Positions 35,202 through 47,612 of a DNA stretch of 64,000 nucleotides are shown here, piece after piece. The DNA comes from Brevundimonas guildfordensis (GTDB taxonomy: Bacteria > Pseudomonadota > Alphaproteobacteria > Caulobacterales > Caulobacteraceae): the NCBI RefSeq assembly GCF_014836405.1, contig NZ_JACSQU010000001.1, forward strand, positions 1-64,000, read 5' to 3'. How positions within the stretch are numbered: position 1 is the first letter of the stretch; the number at the start of each line of letters is the position of its first letter. The position numbers and the translations under genes are program-made. Below the pieces are notes generated by a model, which searched no databases, had not been told where the DNA came from, and saw nothing but the letters and a program-made list of their open reading frames with translations.

Positions 35202-36047
35202 TCAGTCGAACCGGACGCCGCCGTCGACGTTGACGGTCTGACCGGTCACGTAGCCGGCGTCCGGCCCCAGCAGGAAGGCGATGGTTGCAGCCTGTTCGTC
35301 CGGATGGCCCTGACGACGCATGGGAATGCTGCGGGACACGGCCTTCTTGATGGCGTCGAAGTCGTTGCGGCTGGAGCGGTCGGCCAGGCGGTTGAAGGTG
35401 CCGTCCATCATGTCGGTGTCGACCGAGCCGGGGCAGACGGCGTTGACGCGGATGCCCAGCGGCGCCAGTTCCAGCGCCAGTTGCTGGGTGAGGCCGATCA
35501 CGCCGAACTTCGACGCGCAATAGCCGCCGTAGTTGGCCATGCCGGCGCGACCCGCCAACGAGGACAGATTGACGATGGCGCCGGGCTTCTCGGCGCTGCG
35601 CATGGCGCGGCCGGCCGCCCGGCAGACATTGAAGACGCCGTTCAGATTGATGTCGATGGTGCGCCGCCACAGGGCGTCGTCGATATCCAGCAGGGGCGCG
35701 CCGCCGGCGCCGCCCGCCGTGCCGGCGTTGTTGACGATGGCGTCAGGGACGCCCAGTTCGGCGCAGGCGCGCTCGATCATGGCGTCGACCTGAGCGATGT
35801 CGGTGACGTCGCAATCGACGGCGATGGCGCGACCGCCGCCCTGGCGGATCTCGTCTGCGACCGAGGCGGCGCCGGTCCAGCCGCAGGCCTTTTCTTCGTC
35901 GGGGAAGGTGTTCGGGTCGCGCGCCGGCGCGGACACCACGACCGCGGCGCCTTCAGCGGCCAGTCGCAACGCCGTGGCGCGTCCAATCCCCCTCAAGCGG
36001 CCCGCCCCAGTGACCAGAGCCACGCGTCCTTGCAATCGACCGCTCAT
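35202..36047 (-). CDS. Short-chain dehydrogenase/reductase
   Basis: A 281-residue SDR: VTGAGRLRGIGRATALRL, VNNAGTAGG, VNLSSLAG and YCASK. It resembles SDRs with a longer substrate loop (residues 45-70, PARDPNTFPDEEKACGW), as in 17-beta-HSD type enzymes that act on bulky or CoA-linked substrates. GGGGAG precedes the ATG at 36047. It shares its promoter gap, with two operator candidates, with the acyl-CoA dehydrogenase gene at 36152. A 3-hydroxyacyl-CoA dehydrogenase or ring-alcohol dehydrogenase role is plausible. Confidence 0.88.
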   Translation of the reverse strand: MSGRLQGRVALVTGAGRLRGIGRATALRLAAEGAAVVVSAPARDPNTFPDEEKACGWTGAASVADEIRQGGGRAIAVDCDVTDIAQVDAMIERACAELGVPDAIVNNAGTAGGAGGAPLLDIDDALWRRTIDINLNGVFNVCRAAGRAMRSAEKPGAIVNLSSLAGRAGMANYGGYCASKFGVIGLTQQLALELAPLGIRVNAVCPGSVDTDMMDGTFNRLADRSSRNDFDAIKKAVSRSIPMRRQGHPDEQAATIAFLLGPDAGYVTGQTVNVDGGVRFD

Positions 36048-36064
36048 GACAGCTCCCCTTTGTT

Positions 36065-36080
36065 ATTCGCGCGATTAAGA
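36065..36080. promoter_or_regulatory. Operator candidate 6 of the TTAATC-N4-GATTAA family
   Basis: TTATTC-GCGC-GATTAA, 11 of 12 positions. It lies 18 bp upstream of the minus-strand SDR start. Confidence 0.7.
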
Positions 36081-36105
36081 TGCGTTGGCTTGCCATCGCC
36101 TCCTT

Positions 36106-36121
36106 CATCGGTCAATTAAAA
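36106..36121. promoter_or_regulatory. Operator candidate 7 of the TTAATC-N4-GATTAA family
   Basis: TTCATC-GGTC-AATTAA, 10 of 12 positions. It lies 31 bp before the plus-strand acyl-CoA dehydrogenase start. Sites 6 and 7 are 41 bp apart start to start, close to four helical turns. Confidence 0.62.
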
Positions 36122-36151
36122 TAACGGGCTGTGCGTCAGCGGAGGGATTGC

Positions 36152-37345
36152 GTGAACCTGTCTTTCGAACCGTCTGAGCTGGCCTTCCGCGATGAGGTCC
36201 GGGCCTATTTCGCTAGCGATTATCCCGCGGATATTCTGGCCAAGGCGCGGAATGGCGAACCGTTGGCGCGTGCGGACCACGTCCGGTCGCAGCAGGCGCT
36301 GAACGCCAAGGGCTGGTTCGGGGTCGGCTGGCCTCCTGAGCATGGCGGTCCCGACTGGACGCCGATCCAGCGCTACATCTTCGAAAGCGAGCTGGAGCGC
36401 GCTGGCGCGCCCGGCATCATCCCCATGGCCGTCATCTACATCGGCCCGATCATCTGCGCTTTCGGCAGCGAACAGCAAAAGCGCGACTGGCTGCCGGCCA
36501 TCCTGGAGTCCCGCGCTCTGTGGGCTCAGGGCTACTCCGAACCCGAGGCCGGTTCAGACCTGGCCAGCCTGTCCATGCGGGCGGAGCGGGATGGCGACCA
36601 CTATGTGCTGAACGGCGAAAAGATCTGGACGTCCTCCGCCCACTGGGCGGACTGGATCTTCTGCCTGGTGCGCAGCTCGGTCGAGCCGCGACGGCAGGAC
36701 GGCCTGTCGATGATCTGCGTCGATATGCGCACGCCCGGAGTCCAGGTTCATCCCATCATCGGCATCGATGGGTCGCACGAGTTGAACCGCGTCAGTTTTG
36801 ACCATGTGCGCGTGCCGGTCGCTAACCGCATCGGCGAGGAGGGCAGGGCGTGGACCTACGCCAATGTGCTGTTGAAGGCCGAGCGCCTGTCGTACGCCCA
36901 TGTCGGGCGCAAGAAGGCCGACTTGGCGCGAATCCGGGCCCTGGCGAGCGAGACGCCGTGGCGCGGCGGGCGCCCTCGTAGCGCGGATGGCCTGTTCATG
37001 GCGCGTCTCGCCCGGCTCGAGATCGAGGCGGAGGTGCTGGAGGTGTCAGTGCTGCGCGCGCTCAGCGGGGAGGTCGAGGCCGCCGCCGTATCGGCGTTGA
37101 AGATCAGCGCCACGGAACTGGCTCAGAAGATCACGGAACTGGAGATCCTGCTGGCGGGCCGCGACCAGATCGCCTACCCGCCGCGCGCTGGATCGAGCTG
37201 GCGCGAGGCGGTGCCGGCCGTGCTGCCCTTCGCGCCGCCAGCCTCGGCGGCCTATCTGTTTGAGCGGGCGCAAACCATCTATGGCGGGGCGACCGAGGTG
37301 CAGAAGACCATCATCTGGCGCAGCCTGGCTCGCCTCGCTGGCTGA
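36152..37345 (+). CDS. Acyl-CoA dehydrogenase, large (catalytic-type) subunit
   Basis: The start is GTG at 36152, 5 bp after GGAGGG, giving 397 residues. The product has the large-subunit layout (PimC-like): LAFRDEVRAYF, WPPEHGGPDWTPIQRYIFESEL, QGYSEPEAGSDLASL and GEKIWTSSAHWADWIF. At helix G it reads LLKAERLSYAHVG, with the Glu seen in isovaleryl-type enzymes, while the MCAD position is Gly (IYGGATEV). It probably forms an alpha2beta2 enzyme with the Glu-less subunit at 28955 and oxidises a bulky acyl-CoA. The two subunit genes are 6 kb apart but share the same operator type. Confidence 0.88.
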   Translation: MNLSFEPSELAFRDEVRAYFASDYPADILAKARNGEPLARADHVRSQQALNAKGWFGVGWPPEHGGPDWTPIQRYIFESELERAGAPGIIPMAVIYIGPIICAFGSEQQKRDWLPAILESRALWAQGYSEPEAGSDLASLSMRAERDGDHYVLNGEKIWTSSAHWADWIFCLVRSSVEPRRQDGLSMICVDMRTPGVQVHPIIGIDGSHELNRVSFDHVRVPVANRIGEEGRAWTYANVLLKAERLSYAHVGRKKADLARIRALASETPWRGGRPRSADGLFMARLARLEIEAEVLEVSVLRALSGEVEAAAVSALKISATELAQKITELEILLAGRDQIAYPPRAGSSWREAVPAVLPFAPPASAAYLFERAQTIYGGATEVQKTIIWRSLARLAG

Positions 37346-37351
37346 GTATAG

Positions 37352-37367
37352 ATAATCGATTGATTAA
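37352..37367. promoter_or_regulatory. Operator candidate 8 of the TTAATC-N4-GATTAA family
   Basis: ATAATC-GATT-GATTAA, 11 of 12 positions, starting 7 bp after the dehydrogenase stop codon and 96 bp before the CoA-ligase start. It would make the ligase/fusion/NMO genes a separate transcription unit. Confidence 0.72.
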
Positions 37368-37447
37368 AGCTCCCGGCTTGCTATGGTTTTCTCCGAGGAA
37401 ACGACCGTGCCGCCCTGTCGCCCACGGCACGAAACGGGGAAGTAGCT

Positions 37448-39563
37448 TTGCATCAAGACGCTGATCTTCAAGGACGTCTCCAGTCGCTGGATCGTCTGTT
37501 CCGACCGCGTTCGATCGCCTTGGTCGGCGCTTCCGACCGGTCGATCTGGTCTGTGTCGGCCTTCGATAACCTGAAGCGCGCGGGCTTCACGGGGCGGGTC
37601 GTTCCGGTCAATCCCAAGGGCGGCGTCATTCATGGCGTGGAGGCTGCGACCTCGATCGGCGCAATCGGCGAGCCCATTGATGCGGCCTTGCTGATGGTCC
37701 CTGAGGCCGTGATGCACGACACCTTGCACGACCTGAAGGCGGCCGGTGTCGGCGGGGCTGTGATCCTGTCGGCGGGCTTCGCCGAAACGGGCGAGGAGGG
37801 CGTGCAGCGCCAGGCCGCACTCAGCGCCACGGCGCGCGAGGCGGGCATCCGCATCCTGGGGCCCAACTGCCTGGGCTTCGCCAACATGGCGGACGGCGCG
37901 CCTATCTGGACCACGCCGCTGCGTCGGCCCATGCCGAACCCGACGCTGGCCGTGGTGTCGCAGAGCGGCGCCCTAGCCAGCCAGATGGAGCAGTTCGCCT
38001 ATCAGCAGCGGATCGCCCTTACGCATATGATCTCGACCGGCAATGAGGCCGACGTCACCATCGCCGATGCGATCGAGTACCTCGCCCATCGCTCAGAGGC
38101 GCGCGCCATCGCCCTGTTCCTTGAGACCGTGCGCAATCCGGCCGCCTTCGCCCGCGCGGTCGAGGCCGCCAACGCGGCCGGCAAGGCCGTCGTGGTGCTC
38201 AAGGTCGGGACCAGCGAGGCCGCGGCGGCCGCAGCCCAGGCGCATACCGGCTCGCTGGTCGGCGATGACCGGGTGTTCGACGCCCTGTGCCGCCGCCTGG
38301 GCGTGGTGCGGGTCAAGTCGCTGGAGGAATTGGTCGTCACCGCCGACATCATCGGCCGCATCGGCAAGGTGGAGCGCCCGGGGCTGGCCATGATGGCCAT
38401 GTCCGGCGGGCTGTGCGAGATCGCCGTCGATCAGGCCGAGGTGGACGACCTGCCCCTGCCGGCCCTGGCGCCCGAGACCCTTGCGGCCCTGCGCGAGGCT
38501 CTGCCGTCCTACGCGACGCCGAACAATCCCCTGGACACCACCGGCGCGGCGATGACGCAGCCCAACCTGATCGCCGAGGCCATGCGCATCGTGTCGAACG
38601 ACCCGGCCATCGGCCTGGTGTCCTTCGTTTTCGACGCCCCGGCCAAGGCCGACGCGCGCGGCTTCGCCGCCCGCTTCATCGACGCGGTGGGGCAGGGGAT
38701 CGCGAAGGCCGCGACGCCCGGCCTGATGTTCAGCCACACCTTCTCGCCGGTCAGCGGTGAAGGCCGCGGCATGGCCGACGCGGCGGGCGTCGCCTATTCC
38801 GGCGGCGGCTTGCGTCACGCCCTGACAGCCATCAGTCATCTGTTCCGCTGGTCCGAGGCGCAACCGCAGGCGCTGGACCTGAACCGGGCCTCCGGCGTCC
38901 GGCCTCAGATCGGCGACGGCGAGCGCGGGGTGCTGGACTACCTGGCCTCGCATGGCGTGCCGGTCATTCCCGGCGCGGTCGCAACCAGCGCCGATGAGGC
39001 CGTTGAGACGGCGCGCGGCTTTGGCGGTCCGGCGGTGCTGAAGATCGCCTCGCCTGATATTCCTCACAAGACGGAGGTCGGCGGCGTCGCCCTGCGGCTG
39101 AGCGGCGACGAGGCCGTGGCGCAGGCCTATGCCGACATCCGCGCCCGCGTCGAGGCGGCCAAGCCTGAGGCCCGCATCGACGGCGTCATCGTCTCGCCGA
39201 TGCGGTCGGGAGGCGTCGAACTGTTCGTGGGCACGCTGAAGGATCCGCAGTGGGGGCCGGCCATCGCCGTCGGCCTGGGCGGCGTCTTTGTGGAGGCGCT
39301 GAAGGACACCTCGCTGCGTCTGCTGCCGATCACCGAGGCGGACGCGTTGGAGATGATGGACGAGCTGCGCGGCAAGGCCCTGCTAGACGGGTTCCGGGGC
39401 GCGGCTGCTGTGGATCGCGCGGCCGCCGCGCGGGCCATTGTCGCCATCGGCGACGCGGCTCTGGCGCTGGGCTCCGACCTGGTGTCGCTGGAAGTGAACC
39501 CGCTGCTGGCCGATGGCGAGCGCATCGAGGCCCTGGACGGCCTCGTGATCTGGGAGGACAACG

Positions 39564-39577
<14 letters not shown>
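37448..39577 (+). CDS. ADP-forming acyl-CoA synthetase (acetate-CoA ligase family, fused alpha-beta)
   Basis: The 709-residue product starts with TTG at 37448, behind GGGGAAG; no nearer in-frame ATG exists. It has the CoA-binding domain (RPRSIALVGASDRSIWSVSA), the succinyl-CoA synthetase-like middle part (ILGPNCLGF, QSGALASQMEQFAYQ) and a C-terminal ATP-grasp domain (LKIASPDIPHKTEVGGVALRL). These enzymes make acyl-CoA from acid, CoA and ATP, giving ADP and phosphate. It gives the island a second way to activate an acid besides the AMP-forming enzyme at 18568, perhaps for a later, ring-opened dicarboxylic intermediate. It overlaps the next gene by 14 bp. Confidence 0.87.
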
Positions 39578-42856
<3,279 letters not shown>

Positions 42857-42876
42857 TCGACCGATCTGACGCGCGA

Positions 42877-42916
42877 AGAAAAGGGCCGGTCCATCGCTGG
42901 ACCGGCCCTTCTGTTA
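42877..42916. terminator. Bidirectional terminator between convergent genes
   Basis: A perfect 13-bp stem, AAGGGCCGGTCCA (42881-42893) with TGGACCGGCCCTT (42898-42910), encloses a TCGC loop. It is flanked by an A-rich run on the left and CTGTTAT on the right, so it can serve the NMO gene and the convergent thiolase gene. Confidence 0.85.
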
Positions 42917-42933
42917 TCCGCGCACTGCTTTGA

Positions 42934-44163
42934 TCAGATGCGCTCGATGATGGTGGCGGGCGCCATGCCGCCGGCGGCGCACATGGTGACCAGGCCGGTG
43001 GTCAGGTCGCGGCGCTCCAGCTCGTCCAGCAGCGTTCCCAGGATCATGGCGCCGGTCGCGCCGATCGGGTGGCCCAGGGCGATGGCGCCGCCGTTCACAT
43101 TGACCCTGGCCGGGTCGAGATTGAAGTCGCGCATGAACTTTAGCGGCACGACGGCGAAGGCTTCGTTGATCTCGAACAGGTCGATGTCCCCGATGCTCAT
43201 GCCGGCCTGGGCTAGGGCCTTTTCGGTCGCCGGTTTGGGGGCGTTCAGCATGAGGGTGGGGTTGTCCCCGGCGTTGGCCAGGGCGCGGATGCGCGCGCGC
43301 GGCTTCAGGCCGTGGGCGCGGGCGTAGTCGGGCGAGGCGATGATGACCGCCCCGGCGCCGTCCACGACGCCCGAGCTGTTGCCCGCCGTATGGATGTGAT
43401 TGATCGCCGCGTCCGGATAGGCCTGACGGACCAACTGGCCGTAGGTCGTGCCTTCTTCGTCCAGCGGATGCTCCACCAGCCCCGCGAAGGCGGGTTTCAG
43501 CGAAGCCAGGCCTTCGGCGGTCGTGCCTGGACGTGGGAACTCTTCCTTGTCGATCACGACGTCGCCGTTCTCGTCGCGGACAGCGATCAGGCTGCGGTCG
43601 AAGCGGCCGTCGGCGATCGCAGCCGCCGCCCGCTTCTGGCTTTCCAGGGCCAGGGCGTCGACGTCTTCACGGGTGATGCCTTCCAACGTAGCGATCAGGT
43701 CGCCGCAGACCCCCTGGTGCGGCTGGGGCACGAGGCGACGCAGGTGGGTGTTGCCCGAATCCATGAAGGGCGTCGTCGCCAGGGTCGAGTTGTGCGACAT
43801 CGACTCCACCCCGCCGGCGACCAGCAGATGCTGGACGCCCGCCATGACGCCCATGGCCGCCAGCTGGACCGAGGTTAGGCCCGAGCCGCAGAAGCGATCG
43901 AGCGAAAAGGCCGAGCTGCGCGCGTCGTAACCGGCGTCGAGCGCCGCCATGCGGGCGATGCAGAAGCCCTGCTTGCCGAACTGGGTGCCGCAGCCGGCGA
44001 TCACGTCGTCGATGTCGGCGGTATTCAGGTTGTTGCGCTCCGCTAGGGCCTTGAGCACGCTGGACAGGATGCGCTGCGGGTGGGTGTCGGCCAAGGCGCC
44101 CTTGCCGACCTTGCCGATGGCGCGAGGCGTCCGCGCGGTGTCGATGATCCAGGCTTCATTCAT
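42934..44163 (-). CDS. Acetyl-CoA C-acyltransferase (thiolase)
   Basis: The 409-residue product has all thiolase residues: the nucleophile C92 in [10 protein letters not shown], the His in [15 protein letters not shown] and the second Cys in [10 protein letters not shown]. It cleaves 3-ketoacyl-CoA to acetyl- or propionyl-CoA plus a shortened acyl-CoA. Unlike the two thiolase-fold proteins at 13168 and 39564, this one is a true thiolase. It is monocistronic on the minus strand, with an operator candidate 33 bp upstream of its start. Confidence 0.93.
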   Translation of the reverse strand: MNEAWIIDTARTPRAIGKVGKGALADTHPQRILSSVLKALAERNNLNTADIDDVIAGCGTQFGKQGFCIARMAALDAGYDARSSAFSLDRFCGSGLTSVQLAAMGVMAGVQHLLVAGGVESMSHNSTLATTPFMDSGNTHLRRLVPQPHQGVCGDLIATLEGITREDVDALALESQKRAAAAIADGRFDRSLIAVRDENGDVVIDKEEFPRPGTTAEGLASLKPAFAGLVEHPLDEEGTTYGQLVRQAYPDAAINHIHTAGNSSGVVDGAGAVIIASPDYARAHGLKPRARIRALANAGDNPTLMLNAPKPATEKALAQAGMSIGDIDLFEINEAFAVVPLKFMRDFNLDPARVNVNGGAIALGHPIGATGAMILGTLLDELERRDLTTGLVTMCAAGGMAPATIIERI

Positions 44164-44195
44164 AAGGAGTCTCCAGCGCCGAAAGAGCGCATTAT

Positions 44196-44211
44196 GTAAT
44201 CGATCAATTAA
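44196..44211. promoter_or_regulatory. Operator candidate 9 of the TTAATC-N4-GATTAA family
   Basis: GTAATC-GATC-AATTAA, 10 of 12 positions, in the 51-bp gap between the thiolase start and the end of the nitroreductase gene; it can control only the thiolase. Confidence 0.68.
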
Positions 44212-44214
44212 AAT

Positions 44215-44892
44215 CTAATCGTGGAACGAGACGATTTCGTCAATGGGTGCGCGGGCCACGTGGAACCGATTGACGGCGGCGTCAGGGTCGCGAAAGCCGA
44301 CAGCCAGGCCCGCGAAGAGCATTTCCTCGCTGTCGGCGCCCAGGTGAGCGTCCACGGTGGCGGCATAGGGCGCCCAGGCCTCCTGAGGGCAAGTGTCCAG
44401 TCCCGCCTCGCGGAGCAGCAACATGAGGGTCTGCATCAGCATCCCCACGTCGGACCACTGGGGCGCTCCGTGACTGCGCTGGATATGAAAGAAGATGACG
44501 ACCGGCGCGCCGAAGGCCCGATAGTTGTTCAGGAATTGACTGCGCCGAGCGGGCTTGTCCTCTCGCGGGATCTTGAGCGCGGCGTAGAGATCCTCGCCGG
44601 CCCGATAGCGCCGGTCGCGCCATGGCGAGGCCAGCGGGGAGGGGTAGATCGGGTAGTCCGCCGACTCGCCCTCGGGGCGCTCGATGGCGCGCTGGACGAC
44701 GGCCGCCTTGAGCCGCTCCAGCGCCTCGCCCGAGACCACGCGCAGCCGCCAGGGCTGAAGATTGCCGCCTGACGGCGTGCGCAGCGCCGTCTCCAGCACG
44801 CGACGCAGCACGGCCTCGTCCACTGGAGTCGGCAGAAAGGCGCGGACCGATCTGCGCGAGGCGACGGCGTCCGAGACGGTCAGGCTCTTCAC
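44215..44892 (-). CDS. Nitroreductase-family FMN oxidoreductase
   Basis: The start is a GTG at 44892 that overlaps the stop of the upstream dehydrogenase (GTGA), giving 225 residues; the longer frame starting at 44967 would lie inside that gene and is unlike the family. Motifs are SRRSVRAFLPTPVDEAVLRRVLE, PSGGNLQPWRLRVV and a late PQEAW. It binds FMN and probably reduces a quinone, nitro or enone group with NAD(P)H. Co-translation with an acyl-CoA dehydrogenase suggests a redox step in the pathway, but the substrate is unknown. Confidence 0.85.
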   Translation of the reverse strand: MKSLTVSDAVASRRSVRAFLPTPVDEAVLRRVLETALRTPSGGNLQPWRLRVVSGEALERLKAAVVQRAIERPEGESADYPIYPSPLASPWRDRRYRAGEDLYAALKIPREDKPARRSQFLNNYRAFGAPVVIFFHIQRSHGAPQWSDVGMLMQTLMLLLREAGLDTCPQEAWAPYAATVDAHLGADSEEMLFAGLAVGFRDPDAAVNRFHVARAPIDEIVSFHD

Positions 44893-46031
44893 AGCGCGCG
44901 CGCCACGACTTCCTTCATGATCTCCGAGGTGCCGCCGAAGATGCGGGTGACGCGGGCGTCGCGCCACAGGCGGGCGATCATGTATTCGTTCATATAGCCC
45001 GCGCCGCCGTGCAACTGCAGCGCCTTGTCGGCGACCTCGCCCAACAGTTCGGTGTGAAACAGCTTAGCGGCCGAGGCTTCGGCGGGAGTCAGCTCGCCGT
45101 TGGCGTGGCGGATGATGGCCCAGTCCAGGTGCGCCCAGCCGACCTGCAACTTGGCGGCCAGGTCGCCCAGGGTGAAGCGGGTGTTCTGCAGGTCGAAGAC
45201 CGTCTTGCCGAAGGCCTTGCGTTGCTTGGTGAAATCGACGGCCTCGTCAAAGGCGCGCTGGGCTGAGGCCTGGGCTGAAACCGCGATGGACAGGCGTTCT
45301 TGCGACAGCTTTCCCATCAGATAGGCGAAGCCCTTGCCCTCTTGGCCCAGCAGGTTCTCGTGCGGGATGCGCACATCGGCGAAGGACAGTTCGGAGGTGT
45401 CGGCCGAATGCTGGCCGATCTTGTCCAGGTTGCGTCCGCGCGTGAACCCGGGACGGTCCGCTTCCACAAGGAAGAGGGAGATGCCTTTGGCGCCGGCGCT
45501 GGGATCGGACTTGGCGACGACGATGATCAGATCGGCAAGCTGGCCGTTGGTGATGTAGGTCTTGGAGCCGTTGATGATCCAGTCGTCGCCGTCCTTGCGG
45601 GCGGTGGTCTGGATGCCTTGCAGGTCCGAGCCGGCGTTGGGTTCGGTCATGGCGATGGCGACGATAGCCTCGCCGCTGATCATGCGCGGCAGCCATTTGG
45701 CCCGCTGCTCGTCCGAGCCGTAAGCCACGATGTAGTCGACCACGATGTCCGATTGCAGCGGCAGGCCCGCTGAGGATCCGGCGTAGGCCAGTTCCTCGTC
45801 GATGATGGCGTTGTAGCGGAAGTCGAGCCCCAGGCCGCCATGCTCCTCCGGCACGGTGGGGCACAGGAGGCCAGCCTCGCCCGCCGCCAGCCAGAACGCG
45901 CGGTCGACAATGCCGTCGACCTCCCATTGCTCCAGCTTGGGGTGGAGTTCCTGGTCGAAAAAGCGCTTCACCTGATCGCGGAAAAGGGCGTGATCTTCGT
46001 TGTAGGCGGCGCGATTGGCGACGGGCAGCAT
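44889..46031 (-). CDS. Acyl-CoA dehydrogenase (homomeric type)
   Basis: I chose the ATG at 46031, which has AGGAG just upstream; the longer frame to 46085 runs across the operator candidate region. The 380-residue product has MTEPNAGSDLQGIQT, GSKTYITNGQLADLIIVV and LQLHGGAGYMNEYMIARLWRD. Helix G reads GKLSQERLSIAV, so the isovaleryl-type catalytic Glu is present and the MCAD position is Gly (IFGGTSEI). It should be active as a homotetramer on short or branched acyl-CoA. Electrons pass to ETF. It heads a minus-strand pair with the nitroreductase. Confidence 0.9.
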   Translation of the reverse strand: MLPVANRAAYNEDHALFRDQVKRFFDQELHPKLEQWEVDGIVDRAFWLAAGEAGLLCPTVPEEHGGLGLDFRYNAIIDEELAYAGSSAGLPLQSDIVVDYIVAYGSDEQRAKWLPRMISGEAIVAIAMTEPNAGSDLQGIQTTARKDGDDWIINGSKTYITNGQLADLIIVVAKSDPSAGAKGISLFLVEADRPGFTRGRNLDKIGQHSADTSELSFADVRIPHENLLGQEGKGFAYLMGKLSQERLSIAVSAQASAQRAFDEAVDFTKQRKAFGKTVFDLQNTRFTLGDLAAKLQVGWAHLDWAIIRHANGELTPAEASAAKLFHTELLGEVADKALQLHGGAGYMNEYMIARLWRDARVTRIFGGTSEIMKEVVARAL

Positions 46032-46081
46032 GGCGGCTCCTGGGGGCTGCAAAAGGGGTTTGGACAGTCTCTGCCGCAAAT

Positions 46082-46097
46082 TCAATCAATCGACTAG
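46082..46097. promoter_or_regulatory. Operator candidate 10 of the TTAATC-N4-GATTAA family (degenerate)
   Basis: TCAATC-AATC-GACTAG, 9 of 12 positions, in the divergent gap between the dehydrogenase at 46031 and the aldehyde dehydrogenase at 46194, 51 bp and 97 bp from the two starts. Confidence 0.55.
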
Positions 46098-46193
46098 ATA
46101 TGTTCTTGAGCCTGCCCTATCTTTCGCTCAAGTCCGTCGGGACAGGCCGAGCAAACTGGCCGCCGGCGCCCATCGACGGGGAGGAACAGCGTC

Positions 46194-47612
46194 ATGGACT
46201 TCGCTAAAGACTATCGAATGACAATCGACGGCGAGGCCGTGCCCGCCGGGGCGACCTTTGATGTCGTCAATCCGGCGACGGGCGAGGTGTTCGCTCAGGC
46301 TCCGGCTGCGACGTCGGCCGATCTGGACCGCGCCGTGGCCGCCGCCGCTGCTGCACAGAAGTCCTGGCGCGCCGTGCCTCTGGAGGAGCGCAAGGCCCTG
46401 CTGATCAAGGCCGCCGAGGCGATCGAGGCTCATGCTGATGAACTGGGCGAGCTTTTCATGCGCGAGCAGGGCCGCCCGCTGGCGATGGCCCGCGAGGAAG
46501 TGAAGGGCGGCGCCGGCTGGCTGCGCGCGACGGCCAAACTCGACATCCCGGTCGAGGTGACTGAGGACAGCAAGCGTCGCCGGGTCGAGGTGCACCACGA
46601 GCCGCTGGGCGTTGTCTGCGCCATCGTGCCGTGGAACTTCCCCTTCCTGCTGGCGACGTGGAAGATCGGTCCCGCCTTGATGACCGGCAATACGGTGGTG
46701 CTGAAGCCTTCGCCCTTTACCCCGCTGACCACGCTGAAGCTGGGCGAGATCCTGCTGGATGTCTTCCCCAAGGGCGTCCTCAACGTCATCACTGGCGGGG
46801 ATGAGCTCGGCCCGCTCATGACGTCTCATCCTGGCTTCCAGAAGATCTCCTTCACGGGTTCGACGGCGACCGGCCGACGCGTGATGGAGTCGGCGGCCAA
46901 GGATCTGAAGCGCATCACGCTGGAGCTGGGCGGCAACGACGCCGCCATCGTCCTGCCCGACGTGGATGTGGACGAGGTGGCCATGCAGTTGTTCATGGGC
47001 GCCTTCTGGAACACGGCCCAGATCTGCGTGGCGACCAAGCGCCTCTATATCCACGAGGACATCTACGACGCCCTGCGCGATAAACTGCACCAGATCGCCC
47101 AGACCATTCCGGTCGGCGACGGCGCGACCGAGGGATCGGTCATCGGGCCGGTGCAGAACGGGCCGCAGTTCCGCCGCGTGCAGGAGCTGATCGAGGACAG
47201 CCGCAAGAATGGCTACGCGGTGTTGGAGGGCGGCGCTGTCCCGAACAGCGGTTACTTCATCCCGCTGACCCTGGTCGACAATCCGCCGGACGACTCGCGC
47301 GTCGTGGTCGAGGAAGCCTTCGGGCCGATCCTTCCGCTGCTGCGCTTCAGCACCATCGATGAAGCGATCGAGCGCGCCAACAACAGCGAGTACGGCCTGG
47401 CGGGCGCGGTCTGGTCCAAGGACATCGAGAAGGCCACGGAGGTAGCGCACCGCCTGGAGACCGGGACGGTGTGGATCAACCAGAACCTGCAATCGACGCC
47501 CTTCACGCCTCTGGCGGGCCACAAGCAGTCGGGCTTCGGCGTCGAAAACGGTCTGCACGGCCTGATGGAGTTCACCGTGCCCAAGGCGATCTTCATTCCC
47601 AAGACCGCCTGA
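46194..47612 (+). CDS. NAD(P)-dependent aldehyde dehydrogenase
   Basis: The 472-residue product has the ALDH superfamily motifs: PWNFPFLLATWKIGPALMTGNTVVLKPSPFTP, FTGSTATGRRV, the general base Glu in TLELGGND and the nucleophile Cys278 in NTAQICVATKR. It oxidises an aldehyde to the acid, probably the one made by the P450 and the GMC oxidoreductase, ready for CoA activation. A GAGGAACAG ribosome site precedes the ATG. Its stop overlaps the start of the following acyl-CoA dehydrogenase subunit (TGATG). Confidence 0.92.
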   Translation: MDFAKDYRMTIDGEAVPAGATFDVVNPATGEVFAQAPAATSADLDRAVAAAAAAQKSWRAVPLEERKALLIKAAEAIEAHADELGELFMREQGRPLAMAREEVKGGAGWLRATAKLDIPVEVTEDSKRRRVEVHHEPLGVVCAIVPWNFPFLLATWKIGPALMTGNTVVLKPSPFTPLTTLKLGEILLDVFPKGVLNVITGGDELGPLMTSHPGFQKISFTGSTATGRRVMESAAKDLKRITLELGGNDAAIVLPDVDVDEVAMQLFMGAFWNTAQICVATKRLYIHEDIYDALRDKLHQIAQTIPVGDGATEGSVIGPVQNGPQFRRVQELIEDSRKNGYAVLEGGAVPNSGYFIPLTLVDNPPDDSRVVVEEAFGPILPLLRFSTIDEAIERANNSEYGLAGAVWSKDIEKATEVAHRLETGTVWINQNLQSTPFTPLAGHKQSGFGVENGLHGLMEFTVPKAIFIPKTA